From assembly GCA_011109175.1 (NCBI GenBank), contig RDEW01000011.1:1107389-1171388 (forward strand): DNA of 64,000 nucleotides, written 5' to 3'. Shown one piece after another: positions 20,591 to 33,000 of the stretch. Both the position numbers and the translations under genes were made by a program. Position 1 is the stretch's first letter, and each line of letters starts with the position of its first letter. The notes under the pieces were generated by a model. The model had not been told where the DNA came from. It ran no database searches and was given only the letters and a program-made list of their open reading frames with translations. The stretch comes from Dicyema japonicum (Eukaryota; Dicyemida; Rhombozoa; Dicyemidae).

Positions 20591-21660
20591 AATCTCGTTC
20601 TCAAAATATTAAGGAAACCAACAATCTGATGAAGTATTACGCGTATATAAGTCGCAAGGACTTTTCGAAGACATAATCATGTCGCTTACGTAATTTGGTA
20701 CCTAAACCAAGTATTGCTTGATGGATAAACATCCAAATATCGTTTGATTCAGTACTAATGAAAAAAAATCCTACTAATGAAAAAAAGTCTTCAACACTTC
20801 CCTTCATCTACTTTAAAACGATGATAACCAATTATTTTAACGGACGAAGGGGACGTGTGTGTATAGGCCAATGAAAATCGAGATCCCGTCTCCTCCCGAA
20901 TGGAGTCGCCCCTTTCTCTGGCGCTTTTCAACTTATTCTTAGGCCTTACTTCAAAAATTTGAGTGACCTTGATTTTTCAAAGCATACACCATAGAGGATG
21001 GGGCACAATTTATGCAATTCATTCTCCTCCCAGGAGTCTCTTCTCACGCAGTCAGTTCGTGTTTTCCTACAAAACNNNNNNNNNNNNNNNNNNNNNNNNN
21101 NNNNNNNNNNNNNNNNNNNNNNNNNNNNNNNNNNTGGAATATTATCCGTCGAATCTAATTAAGCATATCGAGTGAATTAGAATCTCGTTCTCAAAATATT
21201 AGGAAACCAACAATCTGATGAAGTATTACGTTTATATAAGTCGCAAGGACTTTTCGAAGACATAATCATGTCGCTTACGTAATTTGGTACCTAAACCAAG
21301 TATTGCTCGATGGATAAACATCCAAATATCGTTTGATTCAGTCACGAGAATCCTACTAATGAAAAAAAGTCTTCAACACTTCCCTTCATCTACTTTAAAA
21401 CGATGATAACCAATTATTTTAACGGACGAAGGGGACGTGTGTATATATGCCATTGAAGATCGAGATCCCGTCTCCTCCCGAATGGAGTCGCCCCTTTCTC
21501 TGGAGCTTTTCAACTTATTCTTAGGCCTTGCTTCAAAAATTTGAGTGACCTTGATTTTTCAAAGCATACACCATAGAGGATGGGGCACAATTTATGCAAT
21601 TCATTCTGCTCCCAGGAGTCTCTTCTCACGCAGTCAGTTCGTGTTTTCCTACAAAACAGA
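20540..21660. repeat. 535-bp duplicate around an assembly gap (gap 21076-21134)
   Basis: The sequence 20540-21075 is repeated at 21135-21655 with a few percent difference, the two separated by 59 N. This is the pattern of two allelic contig ends placed in tandem. The content is decayed element P RT: an NGRRGRVCIGQ-like block, SRLLPNGVAPFSG-like remnants and no intact YADD. Confidence 0.85.
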
Positions 21661-22018
21661 TAAATCCCGTCTTCTTGCAAAGAGAGGATATGTGTCCATA
21701 GCGTTGGCTTAGCGTGGCGTTATGTGGTTCACCGATTCTGTAAGTATTGATAACGCCCAGAGGGTACCTAATGTTACTCCAAATAAAACCATTAAACATT
21801 TACCTCCAAGAAAACTGTCTTCCTGGCGGCACGCACTTTTAGCTTCATCTACCCGGAAGGAACCCATTGCCTACCGCAAGATACGGACCAAGGTTCTATA
21901 ACTAAATGTCAATGGAGTAAGGAGCAAAATATTGAACTGCGCTCTCTCCTGGCTGAGCTTAAGATCGACTTGGCTTTGATACAAAAGACGAAACCGTATA
22001 TAAACAGTCCTATCCCGG

Positions 22019-22298
22019 TGCTCCTTGGATAAAAGTCAATGCGGACTGACCGAAAGAAGAAGCAGAATGGTAGCCTACTCATTTTATATTGGAAAGACCT
22101 TAAATGTGTAAACATCACTTTAGTGGTAAAGAATATTTGGCAGACGACTATGTTACTGTGCTCTTTGGATAAAAGTAAAAACGGACTGACCGAAAGAAGA
22201 AGCAGAGTGGTAGCCTACTCATTTTATATTGGAAAGACCTTAAATGTGTAAACATCACTTTAGTGGTAAAGAATATTTGGCAGACGACTATGTTACTG
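22019..22298. repeat. 140-bp tandem duplication (2 units)
   Basis: The units 22019-22158 and 22159-22298 lie in the endonuclease part of an element P copy, with no N between them. They differ at several sites. Confidence 0.85.
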
Positions 22299-23266
22299 AA
22301 GTCAATGCAGTCTCACTTGTAACAAAAATGGAAAAATTACTTTTGTGAACGTCTATGTACCTCCCCTTGTTCTTGCCTGAAGCAACACTTTGCCCAATTT
22401 ATCTACCTTGGTTTCCTTGAACGACGTGATCATTGGTGGGGATATCAACGCCAAACACCCCCTATGGCTGGAAAGTCAATCATCCAATTCAAGAGGAAAA
22501 GTACTACTTTCGCAGATAGGATTTTTTAGGGTCATGAATGACCCGTCAAAACATACGAGAACCCTCTTCAGAGAGTCAGACCAACTAACTTCTCCAGACA
22601 TCACGCTTAGTTCTTCCGACCTGGTCAGTCACTTACAACTCAAGAAGTGACCACAATGCCATTTTTTTGAAGATCAAGAAAGAAACGTCAACTAGGAGGA
22701 GGTCCTCTGAACAATTCAACTACAAACGCGCAGACTAGAGACTTTACTGTACACTTGCTGACAACCTACTGCAGTACCTGAATGGCATTACTTTTATGGA
22801 CAAAGTAGTCGATTATGTAAACCGCACTACCTTGGCTGCGAGATAACTATCTGTACCTAAGCACCACCTTAACTACACCAGGGGATATGACAGGCCGGTA
22901 TGAACTTACGAAAGAAACCAACTCGAATAGTCTGGCGGATTAACTACTGAGGATAAGATTAGATTGAAGGCTTTGAACAATGAACTAAAAAACATTGAGG
23001 TAAAAGAACTAATATCAAGATTGAAACATGTGTTCTTCTCATTGAATAGAAATAGACTCACTAGTGAAATTTGAAGACCATCCGAGACACTTCAAAAAAG
23101 AATGAATTATCGTGTGAGGTGGATCACAGCATAAAAGACATAAACAACCTAATAAAATACTATGTGAAAATATCCCATAAGGACCACAAGAAGTCCGATG
23201 TATCTCCGAAATATCTTAGTAAACGAAAAAGGAACTGGAAACAATTCACATCACTAAATATGAAGT

Positions 23267-23466
23267 GAGATATGCATTGAAAGGCATTAGAACAAACTAT
23301 TCTAACGGACTGAATGAGATCCCAATAAAGAATCTTGGGGAATATGTCACATCATAAAAATGACATGAGATATGCATTGAAAGCCATTAGAACAAACTAT
23401 TCTAACGGACTGAATGAGATCCCAATAAAGAATCTTGGGGAATATGGAATCGCTGCATTAACGAAG
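23267..23466. repeat. 100-bp tandem duplication (2 units)
   Basis: GAGATATGCATTGAAAG begins at 23267 and again at 23367. The following approximately 80 bases are near-identical, and there is no N between the units. It lies at the start of the RT in an element P copy. Confidence 0.8.
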
Positions 23467-24282
23467 ATATTTAACCACTCTATTAACAAGAATTTTATCT
23501 CAGCCTTATGGAATCTTGTCCACCTACGTCCAATTTTGAATCCCGGAAAAGTGAAGAAGGACCAGGCTTCGTACAGATCAGTCACGTTATTGTGTTCGGT
23601 GTTGAAAATTCTGGAAAGGCTGGTTCTTGTGAAAATCAAAAATTTCCTCCCGGAAATGTCATTTCAACATGGTTTTAAAGAGGAGAGGTCTACTTCGACC
23701 CATTTATCTTCATTGACTAACTTTATGCGATATGGCTTTTTGCACAGGCTGGGACACATGAAAACTGTACTTTGCTCCATTGACGTCCACAAAGCTTTTG
23801 ATTCTGTGTCAAGGAATATTCTCACTTGGAAAATTACCAAAGATCCCTGGAAAGCTTAAACTCTGGCTAGCTAATTTCCTTAGTGGTCAGAAGGGACGCG
23901 TCTGCATTGCCCAGTCAAGGTCTGAGTATTGTTATTCAATCTATTCATGGCTGACTTCCCCACTCCAGACCCCTAATTATTCTGATATTGCGTCACGCGA
24001 TCAGGACATCCAAATCGCCACTTCGAGACTACAAGAAAATCTGGACTTTGGTGGGCCTATTCTGTACCATTCACATGTAATTGGTACGCAGGCAATGTTG
24101 AAACCAAGACTGACAAGCGATGTGTCCTCCTCCCTGGAGCCGACTAGAACCTTTGCAAGAGGGAGTCTTTTATCTCTCTTCGTGGTAGAGAGGGATTCTT
24201 TAAAAAATTCATTAAGGTTGTTATTATCAACTCAAAAGGGCAGATTCTCCAACACTCAACAGTACTGGAATAGGCCCTTGAA

Positions 24283-24780
24283 ATGACAAGGATGAAGTTA
24301 ATCAATACCGTAAATGTTGCGGTTAAATTCTTTAATGGCAGAAATGAATTCAGTTTCCATTATGTGGAATTCGGTTTCCAGTGGTCGCACAAAAGACCTC
24401 AAGTCTTCTGGTGCACCAGGGAGTTTCGCCCTCAACAGGCCTTGAATATTCAAAAATGGCATTAGAGTAAGAAGACGGAAAGCGGCTCCCACGTCACGCT
24501 CAAAAAGTTTTAAGCCAATAAATTTATTGAGACCTGAGACCGGTGTCTGGCTGAGCTGTAAGAGGCAAATCCGAAATTACTAGCTTGTCTGGGAAATATA
24601 CTGTTTGAACTTTGATGATTCGCGAGAATGATTTCTTACTGTCGATCTCCAGATGCTACGAGGGTGTTGTTAATGAGACAAGTAAGACAGGAAGCTACCT
24701 GGATTCGTGCCCCCGAGCATCAACATGTTCAATCGCACATAACTCAAATTGAGTGTGACGAGTGGTAGTGGACTAATAGT
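24283..24780 (-). mobile_element. Element R, N-terminal region fragment
   Basis: The minus-strand frame has the FxxDVGAAFRLL ... LPGAPEDLRSFVRP pattern that precedes the RT in element R (compare VxxDIWGALRKLSS ... LPAPSDLRE at 42070-41990). It is the duplicate of 3285-3765. Confidence 0.5.
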
Positions 24781-26365
24781 TTTTGTTTAAGTGATACATA
24801 GGATTGTACGATGTAAAAATAAAGCACCTGAATGGTATTTTATTCCAAAATTCCATTAAATAACTTCTGATATTGTAGAGCCCTTCAATAGACTTGAAGA
24901 AAGCATTCGACTCCATGTCCCGGACGCTACTTATAGAGAAAATTTCTGACACTCTTATAAATCCAAGCATTAAAAGATGGCTGTTGAATTTTCCAAATGG
25001 AAGAAGGGGACAAGTGATGTCGGACAACAGAAAATCCAAATCCCGTTTATTGCCGAATGGTGTCCCTCAAGGTTCACCTCTTTCTCCTTTGCTCTCCAAC
25101 TTGTACTCCAATGACCTTCCCACCAATGATGATCCCGATACATTGATACTCTCATACGCAGTTGACATTGTTCTTGCGACAAGAGACTCTAACTATGAAA
25201 AAGCTTCAAAGTTATATTGTTATATCGGAACATTGGCTCATATCAAATCGACTGGATGTTTCTACAGGAAAGTCATTAGTAGAGAATAATCCATACTTTT
25301 AAGTTTTTTTTACTAGGAATCAAAAATTTAAACAATAGAATTCAGGTAGTTGCCGCCTTCACTGCGTGGCTGTTCCCTCTCAAAATTGCAAGCAAAATTC
25401 GCTCAAATAGCCAGCGGCGTTCACGGAGATCTCCAGTGCATGAGGTGATCCGGAAAGTCATTTATAAATAAATTTCTCTACATATAGAAGATCATTATAT
25501 TCTCCCAAAATCAAATTGTTTGGATATGAAATTCATTTGGATAAGTCTCCAACAATACTAGGATTAAAGTTGGATACTCTCCTGACATTCGGCCAACACG
25601 TCAATGACGTTATTACCGAGGTCAAAGGAGGACCAACATATTGAAAATTTTTTACCGATCACTAATCAGGCACAACACTTTCTTACTAAAGAAAATTTAC
25701 AGACAATACATACTACCAGTAATTGCATGTCCTTCCTGGAGCTCAATGATTTCTGAATCGTCGTCTCAAAAATTAGATGCCGCACAACTTGCTACCTTGA
25801 AAATAATTAATAAGAAACCTGTGAATAACGTATTGAATGTTAAAAAACATCTAAAGTGAAGTCAGTTCTACAGTGGGCAATGAAAACCGGCTGTCCGCTT
25901 TCATTCTATATATCTGACTATCTAGAAAATGCAGGGAATCTATGGAGAATGTGACCGTCCCCGTGTTTACCAATTATTTTGGATTTTCGAGGACCCCGAA
26001 CAAGAGCCAGAACCCTGAAAACCTTGATCATTTGGTAGTTAACCTTTAACTTTTTCTAATCCAGTGATCTTGGGGTAGAACAAACCCTTCATGGAGTATG
26101 TCATTATCATAGAATTTGATATTGTTTTGGTGTCATATGAAAAAGTTGATAACGCGATGTTACCGCATTAAAACTGTAGAAAATAACGATTAATGAAAAA
26201 AACCTTTAAAAACCCAGTAGTATTGTTATAGTATAACCACACTAAGTTTAACATAAATTTATTATAATTGACTTCTTTTCTAAACTAATTACTCCACTTA
26301 TGGTATGATCTATCCCTCCCTGAGAATTATAGGATAATGAGAAAATTATATTCACTTAACAAAAA
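24781..26365. mobile_element. Composite insertion: element P RT and C-terminus plus element R tail
   Basis: The segment is absent from the paralogous position at about 3780. It holds an element P RT at 24886-25290 on the plus strand (KKAFDSMSRTLL, LPNGVPQGSPLSPLLSNLY, then LSYAVDIVLA, where YADD has become YAVD), an element R 3' tail at about 25345-25445 on the minus strand, and an element P thumb and C-terminal remnant at about 25500-26060 on the plus strand (a VLGLKLDTLLTFGQHVND-like block). From 26060 to 26365 nothing is recognised. Confidence 0.7.
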
Positions 26366-26830
26366 GACCGAAAATTGTATTTTATTTGTACCTCCAAAAA
26401 TTGATACAATCGATGAGATGTTATAACGATCTTTAATTTTAGATTATTTCTCGACTATTGATAATAATAGTTTTAACTGCCTTAAGTAGTTTAATAATTT
26501 AATATCCATAATGTTGGTATTTATGGTCATTAACCTTAATAAATTTGAAGTGACAATTCCAAGACTAGTTCTTCAGAGCACGTGAGATCATAAGAAGGTT
26601 AGTTTTCATTTTGTTGTCTTTCGTCCTTCATCACGAGCCAATAATTCCTATAATGGTAGGAGTGGTAAAAAATTCAAAAATTATAAATGCCATTTTAAAC
26701 CAGGTTTTTGAATATATAATTCATAATTGCATGACAAAAGCGCATGCAGTGGTGAGTGTAAAGAACTCCCCAAGAGCTATCGGTATGAACAAGCATTTTA
26801 TAATTAATAAGAAAGCATTAAGTAAATAAT
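26366..26830. repeat. Region downstream of the SHC-like gene, duplicated at 3790-4161
   Basis: This matches 3790-4161 except for 90 bases at 26704-26793 that are missing there and that start GT and end AG. A tentative plus-strand reading from ATG 26512, with a 21-nt GT-AG segment removed near 26580, gives a polar peptide of about 65 residues (KFEVTIPRLVLQS ... GRSGKKFKNYKC). It is not recognised and is uncertain. Confidence 0.5.
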
Positions 26831-27056
26831 TCAGGTTTATTTGTTTAACACTTGAATTACCCTAATCAATCGAAATTATGTAAATCTAGGAATTAATTTA
26901 AAATAATAGCTATTCTAAAGGATATCTCTGACAGTTTCCAGAGGAACCAGCTATTTCATTCTATCAACTGGGAAAATAGTCCTATCACTATATGCAAGCT
27001 TTAATGTTTTAATTTAAAACAATATATTTATTTATCAAATAAATATATTATAAAAT

Positions 27057-29096
27057 TCATGATGATATTTGTGATAATATTTTTACTTTTTTCACTAATT
27101 GTGGAAGATCAGGCCAGTTGGCATCCATCCCCTTAAATACAATTAAAAGAGTCACCTCAAAGCTGAACCCTCCTTCTGAGTTGTGCACTATCAATTAATG
27201 ACCAATATGGGTTGCATCGATCTTAACTGACAATGCGAAGGCCCCTTCAACGGAGGTTGACTTTCTTACAAGGAACTCCCCCACCCTATCCCCCATTAAT
27301 TTTGTTATAGCCTCCTCTCTGTTTAAATTAACAAAATTTATATTTTTGAGTATTAAACATAAATTGAATTTTAAACAACCTTGTGAAGTGTGGTTGATAC
27401 CAAGTGTATTCCAATTTCTCATATAATGAATCATTCCCTGTGGTCAATTCTTTGATTGAATATTTAGTATGAAAAGAGGCGGTCCCATGTCCTCTGTCGT
27501 TTTTGTTTTGTTTGGTATTTTCTAAAATTGAATAGCAAAGAGACTATTAAAATATCTAAGAATTTTGCGAGTTTTCTTTGTGCTAACTTTTTTCTTTTCC
27601 TTGTTTTCCTTAAATAATTCATTTCTAGAAACCTCGACAGTCTTTTCACGTTCCATGGGAATGAACAAAAATGATTCAGTTGAAATCAATAGCTCTTTGG
27701 GGTAAAAAATTACCCTTTCAAGTTTACCATTGCCTCCCTCTTGGTTTGTTAGGCTTGGTCCCTTACTAAACACTACAAATAAGAGACTTCACATACAGGG
27801 TTGGTTCTTCTGTCTCCTCTCCATATTGTTGGATGTTGTCTCCGTCAAAACGTCATCAATAATCGGGCATAGAGTGTCATCGTTGTCCATATTATTCAAG
27901 GAAACCGGTTTATGCACATTGGGTTTTTTCACAAATTCAAAATACTCGTTAAGATTCCTGCGGTTCTCTTTGTAAGCCGGGAGAACGCGGAACCTAAGCA
28001 TGAAAGCCAAATGACACCTGAATCCGGAAGACTTGCAATCGTCCACAGGAGCCCCAGGAGAGTGTAAATCATCCATCTATACAAACAATTGTCTGGTTAA
28101 ACGGCGTGAAATAACAAAAGGAATAATTTAAACGGCTTGGAAACGGTAGGAATAAATTAAAGGCCAAATAATTGCGGTAGTTTTAAGACAAAAGGGTGGT
28201 TAATTATTAGCCACGTGCAAGTGCGATTATTAATATGGATTATTCAGTTTTATGCAGATTTAGTACTCTCAATCAATAAGCTATACATTAAGACAGTTTT
28301 CATTGAATTTCCTGTCGGTTGGCCTTGACTAGAATTTAACAAATGACTCACCTTTTGTGGCATTTGGAGGTCAGTGTTGCTTTGGTTGTTTGTCTTCCTG
28401 ATTTCGACTGCTTCTTTAAAGGCTGCTTTGATTTTATGGTTGATGTGGTCAATCTAGTATTAGCCAAACGATACTTGAAATTTTGACTTTGTTGAAAAAA
28501 AGTGGCAAAATTGGACAGACTTTTTGTAGTGCTGGTAGACAGTATCTGAGTTGTTGGGATTTCTTGCAATTATGGCGAATCTTCCAGTTCTGGGGTCGCA
28601 GAGTGCGTGAGATATTCTCTTCATGGAGTGAACCATTCTCAAATTCTAAAAATGTGCGTAATTAATGAAATTAAAGTCTGGTAAGCGAAGTCGAGTCGCA
28701 GAGATCTCCATTTACTACCTCAGAACAAAGTCCAGTAACTCTGATTTGCCTGCTCGAAATTGCAATCACAGCTGTCTCCCCCGAAAATGAGTTTTTCTAG
28801 AAAAATCGATTATGCCAGAAGAACTTTAATTGCTTAAAGTAGTAATAAAATTAGCGAATCAATTATTTTGACAAAAACCTGTATTTTCTGCAAATGTTTC
28901 ACTGCCCTGGAAATCTTCCCTTCCATGCACGTGCTCTCCAATAGAATGGATCCCTCATACTACATTGTTAACGAAATTTTAAAATCGAATGTTTTTTTGG
29001 ATATTTTAGTAATTATACCTTAACGAAACAGTGGTTTGAGTAAATGTGGTTTCCACAAGGGAAGGAGTCTTTACTTGAGATCGCTGAGGTTTTCAT
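27057..29096 (-). CDS. SHC: SHC-like adaptor (PTB and SH2 domains), one in-frame TAA
   Basis: Ten exons on the minus strand: 29019-29096, 28879-28959, 28719-28796, 28475-28645, 28352-28453, 27797-28076, 27545-27772, 27380-27521, 27156-27318, 27057-27131. All phases agree, giving about 465 residues, close to p52 SHC. Introns are 59, 82, 73, 21, 275, 24, 23, 61 and 24 nt, all GT-AG. Exons 2-5 form a PTB domain (YEGSILLES; AVIAISSRQIRVTG; HSMKRISHALCDP; INHKIKAAFKEAVE). Exons 8-10 form a C-terminal SH2 domain (WYQPHFTREEA, then GEFLVRKSTS with the phosphotyrosine-binding Arg). The PTB-then-SH2 order fits SHC, not tensin. In the SH2, GH-stop-LIVHNSEG has TAA (27195-27197) where SHC has Leu (TTA differs by one base). 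It is therefore a recent pseudogene, a polymorphism or an error. No clear YxN Grb2 site is seen in the linker. Confidence 0.85.
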
Positions 29097-29500
29097 GGCG
29101 ACTAAAAAAACTAACGAAAAAAATGACGACGCGCAGTTTTAATATAAGAAAGCTGATCGATACAGCAATTTGTTAACAATAAGAATATCGTTGACATTTA
29201 GAAGCAGATATCCTAAAGTGGCTGTAAGTAATATTTATGCAAAGTTGGCTGATATCCCCATCACGTTAAAGTACATCTATTTATCGTACTATGCATGTTT
29301 CCTTTGACACAACACTAAGCAATTATTGGTAACCATCTAATTTTTAAATTCCAAGATTTCTCTGGTAAATCTCATATTTTCTTGGGTATTTTGGATGTGA
29401 ATGAATGGTCAATTAGTCTAATTGTTTTGATGGCTAATTACACATTATTGGCTATTCCAGACATTGGGTACACATTTAATGAATTTGGTGGGTTTCGGGG
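29097..29500. other. 5' flank of the SHC-like gene
   Basis: No gene is seen. The stretch presumably holds the promoter and leader of the minus-strand SHC-like gene, but no TATA or initiator could be assigned with confidence. Confidence 0.3.
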
Positions 29501-29720
29501 TGACGGTAGTCACGTTGACGTAAATTAAACAGTTAAACCAACGGAAATTAAGCAAAAATTAAGGGATTATGTGACGTAATAATCAGACAGACAACTATTA
29601 TATGACAGTCTGACGGTAGTCACGTTGACGTAAATTAAACAGTTAAACCAACGGAAAATAAGCAAAAATTAAGGGATTATGTGACGTAATAATCAGACAG
29701 ACGACTATTATATGACAGTC
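29501..29720. repeat. 110-bp tandem duplication (2 units)
   Basis: The units 29501-29610 and 29611-29720 are almost identical. Each holds two CRE-like TGACGTAA sequences (GTTGACGTAAAT and GTGACGTAATAA). No N separates them. They lie about 400 bp upstream of the SHC-like start. Confidence 0.85.
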
Positions 29721-30685
29721 GATAAAGTGTGATAAATCTTTATTATTGTTAAATCGCCTGGAACAGCGAAAAAGAAGCAAATCAATCAGGCGACCCTAGT
29801 TACCATTTATTTTTTATATAAATCTACGGATAGGTTCCTTTTTTGGATTTTTTACAAATAAATTGTATATTCGAGTTATCAAAGGAAATATTTTCACATT
29901 GAATTAATATTCTGGCTATTTTCCTAATATCCTCTGCGGATTCAATGTTTTTAATACCAAGACCAGTTAATCAATTGGTTAAAGTTGCGCCAGGATGAAC
30001 TGTCTACTTAATGATAGATAAACACCCTTGTCTTTTATCTTCTCCCAGGAATGGACTATGTGACAGACTCAGGATAATTGAACCCATAATTTCGACTTAA
30101 GAACAATAGGCTACATTAAGTCTATGGGCTCGAATTAGTCCAGACCCAAATTGAAAGAATTTGGAGGTTAATCTATCAAAAATATAATGTTATGTCGTGA
30201 GCCTCAGGTGAGATCGAACCGCAGATGCAATTCGTCAATGTCAAACATGTCGAAAATAAAATCAATCGATTTATCAAAAAAAATTGAGCTACTTCCAATT
30301 ATGTCAACGGGGACCACTTTTGATTAATTTTTGTGTCTTGTTTTAAGTAAAAAAAATAAAAATAATTATCAACGGTTTTTCGACAAGGGGTCTACTACAG
30401 AAGGTAGAGCAATGAATTATGTACTCTGACTCAGTAAAAGTTATAGTTTTTTTTTCCAACACTAAGTTAAGATTTTTAATTGGCAAAACTATTTGAATAC
30501 AATGTGGATACTCTTATAGAGGATTCACTCTCTATTGCAATATGTCATATACTTAAAGACTGCGCTACTTTCATTTTATGGTGACAAATAAGAATTCATT
30601 AATGCTGAGGAAATCGATTATATCCTCTTCGCCTATTGGAAGTAGCTCAAATAAACTCAATAAATGGTACCTAATGATGAATTTT
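29721..30685. other. Non-coding stretch, nothing recognised
   Basis: AT-rich DNA without a convincing frame, shared repeat or motif on either strand. Confidence 0.4.
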
Positions 30686-31200
30686 CCAAAACAGAAGCTA
30701 TGATATTAAAAGCATGGAAAAAAGGTCGGATGAGCGATGGAGGAAGATCAAAAAGCTTAGGTTCCAAACATGAAGACAGTGAAGACATTGTTTGAAGAAA
30801 GACCCTTGCTACAGAAACACTAAACAAAGTTTAAAAAAACTGTATTGACAGAATACGATCAAGTATATAATTCCGGTTAAAGTTAAACNACAGAAGCTAT
30901 GATATTAAAAGCATGGAAAAAAGGTCGGATGAGCGATGGAGGAAGATCAAAAAGCTTGGTTCCAAACTTGAAGACAGTGAGACATTGTTTGAAGAAAGAC
31001 CCTTGCTACAGAAACACTAAACAAAGTTGAAAAAAACTGTATTGACAGAATACGATCAAGTATATAATTCCGGTTAAAGTTAAACCAGTCCCTCTGTATA
31101 ATTCAATAACGTGGGCAATGCTCAAAGATAAAGAACTTGTGATAGATTTGTTTGACCAAAGAAAGTTCACTTCGGATTGAATTGACCAAATAAAATAGAC
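30686..31200 (+). mobile_element. Element B, RT thumb fragment with single-N duplicate
   Basis: The plus strand has DERWRKIKKLGSKLEDSET, matching KKWRHVKKLGSLMGNSEDI of the better copy, then in another frame KPVPLYNSITWAMLKDKE, matching NPVLLCNAGTWATSSADME. The segment 30691-30888 is repeated at 30890-31085 around a single N at 30889, which is an assembly artefact. Confidence 0.75.
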
Positions 31201-32461
31201 AAGAGTGCTTTTTATAATGTTTGATACGCTTGTTCTTTCAGTCTCGAGATCACTGATTTGAAAAGGAGGCTCATTATTGAGATTGGAAATGGGTATGTTA
31301 GCTAATATAGCAAAGGAGGAGTATTTCATTGAGAAAGGAGCACATTTCTATAGACGCTCACGAGTCACATTTCTTGGGATACTTGATGCTGATCTCAAGT
31401 ACTTTAAAATAAAACGTGGATAACAATTTCATAATTTGAGAGATTAGTCACGACCGTGTTAGGTGACCGTCTTAGTAATTATAAATACAATATTTCCACC
31501 ATATAATTCACACTTGTATTAACAAACTCCTACTTTTTTGATGAGGTGGTTACGTGCCTCGTTTCCTGATTGGATCGCAATTGAGAAAAATGTCTAAAAG
31601 GCAAGGGATACAAAGGGATGCATCTCGTCTAAAGGTCCCTACGTTCAATGCTGGAGGCTTATCTACGATCTGGTCGAGGAAGATTCTTTGTGACGACCTG
31701 GAGAGATACGACGTATCTATTGGGAGCCTACAAAAGACGAAAGTTACTTGTAGCCTTGATGAGAACTATGGCGAATATCGAATTATATGTCAGCCGAGCG
31801 ACTAAAAATATTATGGACTTGGATTTGCCATCCACTCAAAGTTGACAAGTGCAGTCCACCGTATATGGATTGTGAATGACAGGATCTGTGTTATACAAAT
31901 CCGACTAAACGACTTGCCTCCTTTGAAGAGCTTTCTGACAATTGTAAATGTTTATGCGCCACACTGCGAGAGAGTAGCGAAAGATCCGACAGAACTAGAC
32001 GACTTATATTCAACACTGTTACGGACGTACAACTAATTTGAGTCGTCATCACTAATACTCATTGCTGGCGATTTGAATGCGAAAATCGGGATGAAAAATA
32101 ACCCGGATGATGTTTTCTTGGGAGAACATGGACGTGGAATAAGAAACCTACCCGGGAAATACTTGGTCACTTTTGTATGGCAAACAACCTTTTCCTATGC
32201 AATACTGCATTTACGCATCCTGCCTGCCACAAAACTACGTGGATGGGGAAGCGAAGGAACTCAGAGGGAAAGCTGGTCCCAATATAAAACCAAATAGATT
32301 ATGTCATATGCCGGGCTAAAGACAAACACCTTCTAGTAAACGCACGTTCATATGAAGGCTCGACGACTGTCAGCGACCACAAGATGGTTATTGCGACCTT
32401 CACCCTGAAAAACCAAAGTCGACTAACCATAAAAGACGAGAACGGTGAGCTGATACTGGAC

Positions 32462-32793
32462 ACCAAAGAACAAACTGAAGCCATCGCGGCACACTTTGAG
32501 AAGCTTTTCAACATCAAAAACAAAGAAATCCACCCATTTGATGGAAGGCCAAGACCCCTTGAGATACCAATCACGGCCGAGGAAATCAAAACGGCCTGCC
32601 GAAAACTCAAGAATAACAGAAGCCACCACCAAAGAACAAACTGAAGCCATCGCGGCTCACTTTGAGAAGCTTTTCAACATCAAAACCATAGAAATCCACC
32701 CATTTGATGGAAGGCCAAGACCCCTTGAGATACCAATCACGGCCGAGGAAATCAAAACGGCCTGCCGAAAACTCAAGAATAACAGAAGCCCCG
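32462..32793. repeat. 166-bp tandem duplication inside element B
   Basis: ACCAAAGAACAAACTGAAG starts at 32462 and 32628. The units are nearly identical and there is no N. The duplication repeats the pre-RT segment (ETEAIAAHFEKLFNI ... ITAEEIKTACRKL). Confidence 0.85.
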
Positions 32794-32879
32794 GACCAGA
32801 TGCGATATATCCAGAATTACTGAAATACGGCCCTGACCTCCTTTTTGAAGAAATTCGCTACACTACTAAATGAAACCAT

Positions 32880-33000
32880 TAAATTTATTATTAGGAAACA
32901 TGAGTAGTTAATTACTGAGTCCAGCGGATATGATCGAGTGGCTGTTACCTCTGACTACTGCCAGGGATATCCTTTGGAAAAGTTTTCAACGAAATGTTTT
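32880..33000 (-). mobile_element. Element R 3' tail inserted in element B
   Basis: The minus strand reads QRISLAVVRGNSHSI, the conserved end of element R. It separates LLNET (32868) from NEMFSTNSTLPLG (about 32985), which are contiguous in an intact element B, so this is a nested, 5'-truncated insertion. Confidence 0.6.

Larger units (their letters stand above)
21700..24282 (+). mobile_element. Element P, long decayed copy
   Basis: On the plus strand in order: a decayed 2A (NPLP at 21861), the endonuclease start (LNVNGVRSKI; LLAELKIDLALIQKTK), the GGDINAKHPLWLESQSSNSRG block at 22435, TSPDITLSSSDL, a linker, and an RT beginning near 23360. The RT shows GLNEIPIKNLGEYG, LNPGKVKKDQASYRSV, FQHGFKEERSTSTHL and DVHKAFDSVSRN. 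It then frameshifts and lacks the YADD block. Two internal tandem duplications are listed separately. The part from 23510 onward duplicates 2505-3282. Confidence 0.85.

Noticed and set aside
26611-26829. Single-exon protein of about 70 residues on the plus strand
   Set aside because: It lies in AT-rich DNA downstream of the SHC-like gene, and 90 bases of it are absent in the paralogue. There is no recognisable domain.
27186-27210. A 15-nt GT-AG intron (minus strand GTCATTAATTGATAG) that would remove the TAA in the SHC SH2 domain
   Set aside because: It is shorter than every other supported intron, and removing it deletes residues that align with the conserved HLLLV strand. A single TTA-to-TAA change explains the data better.
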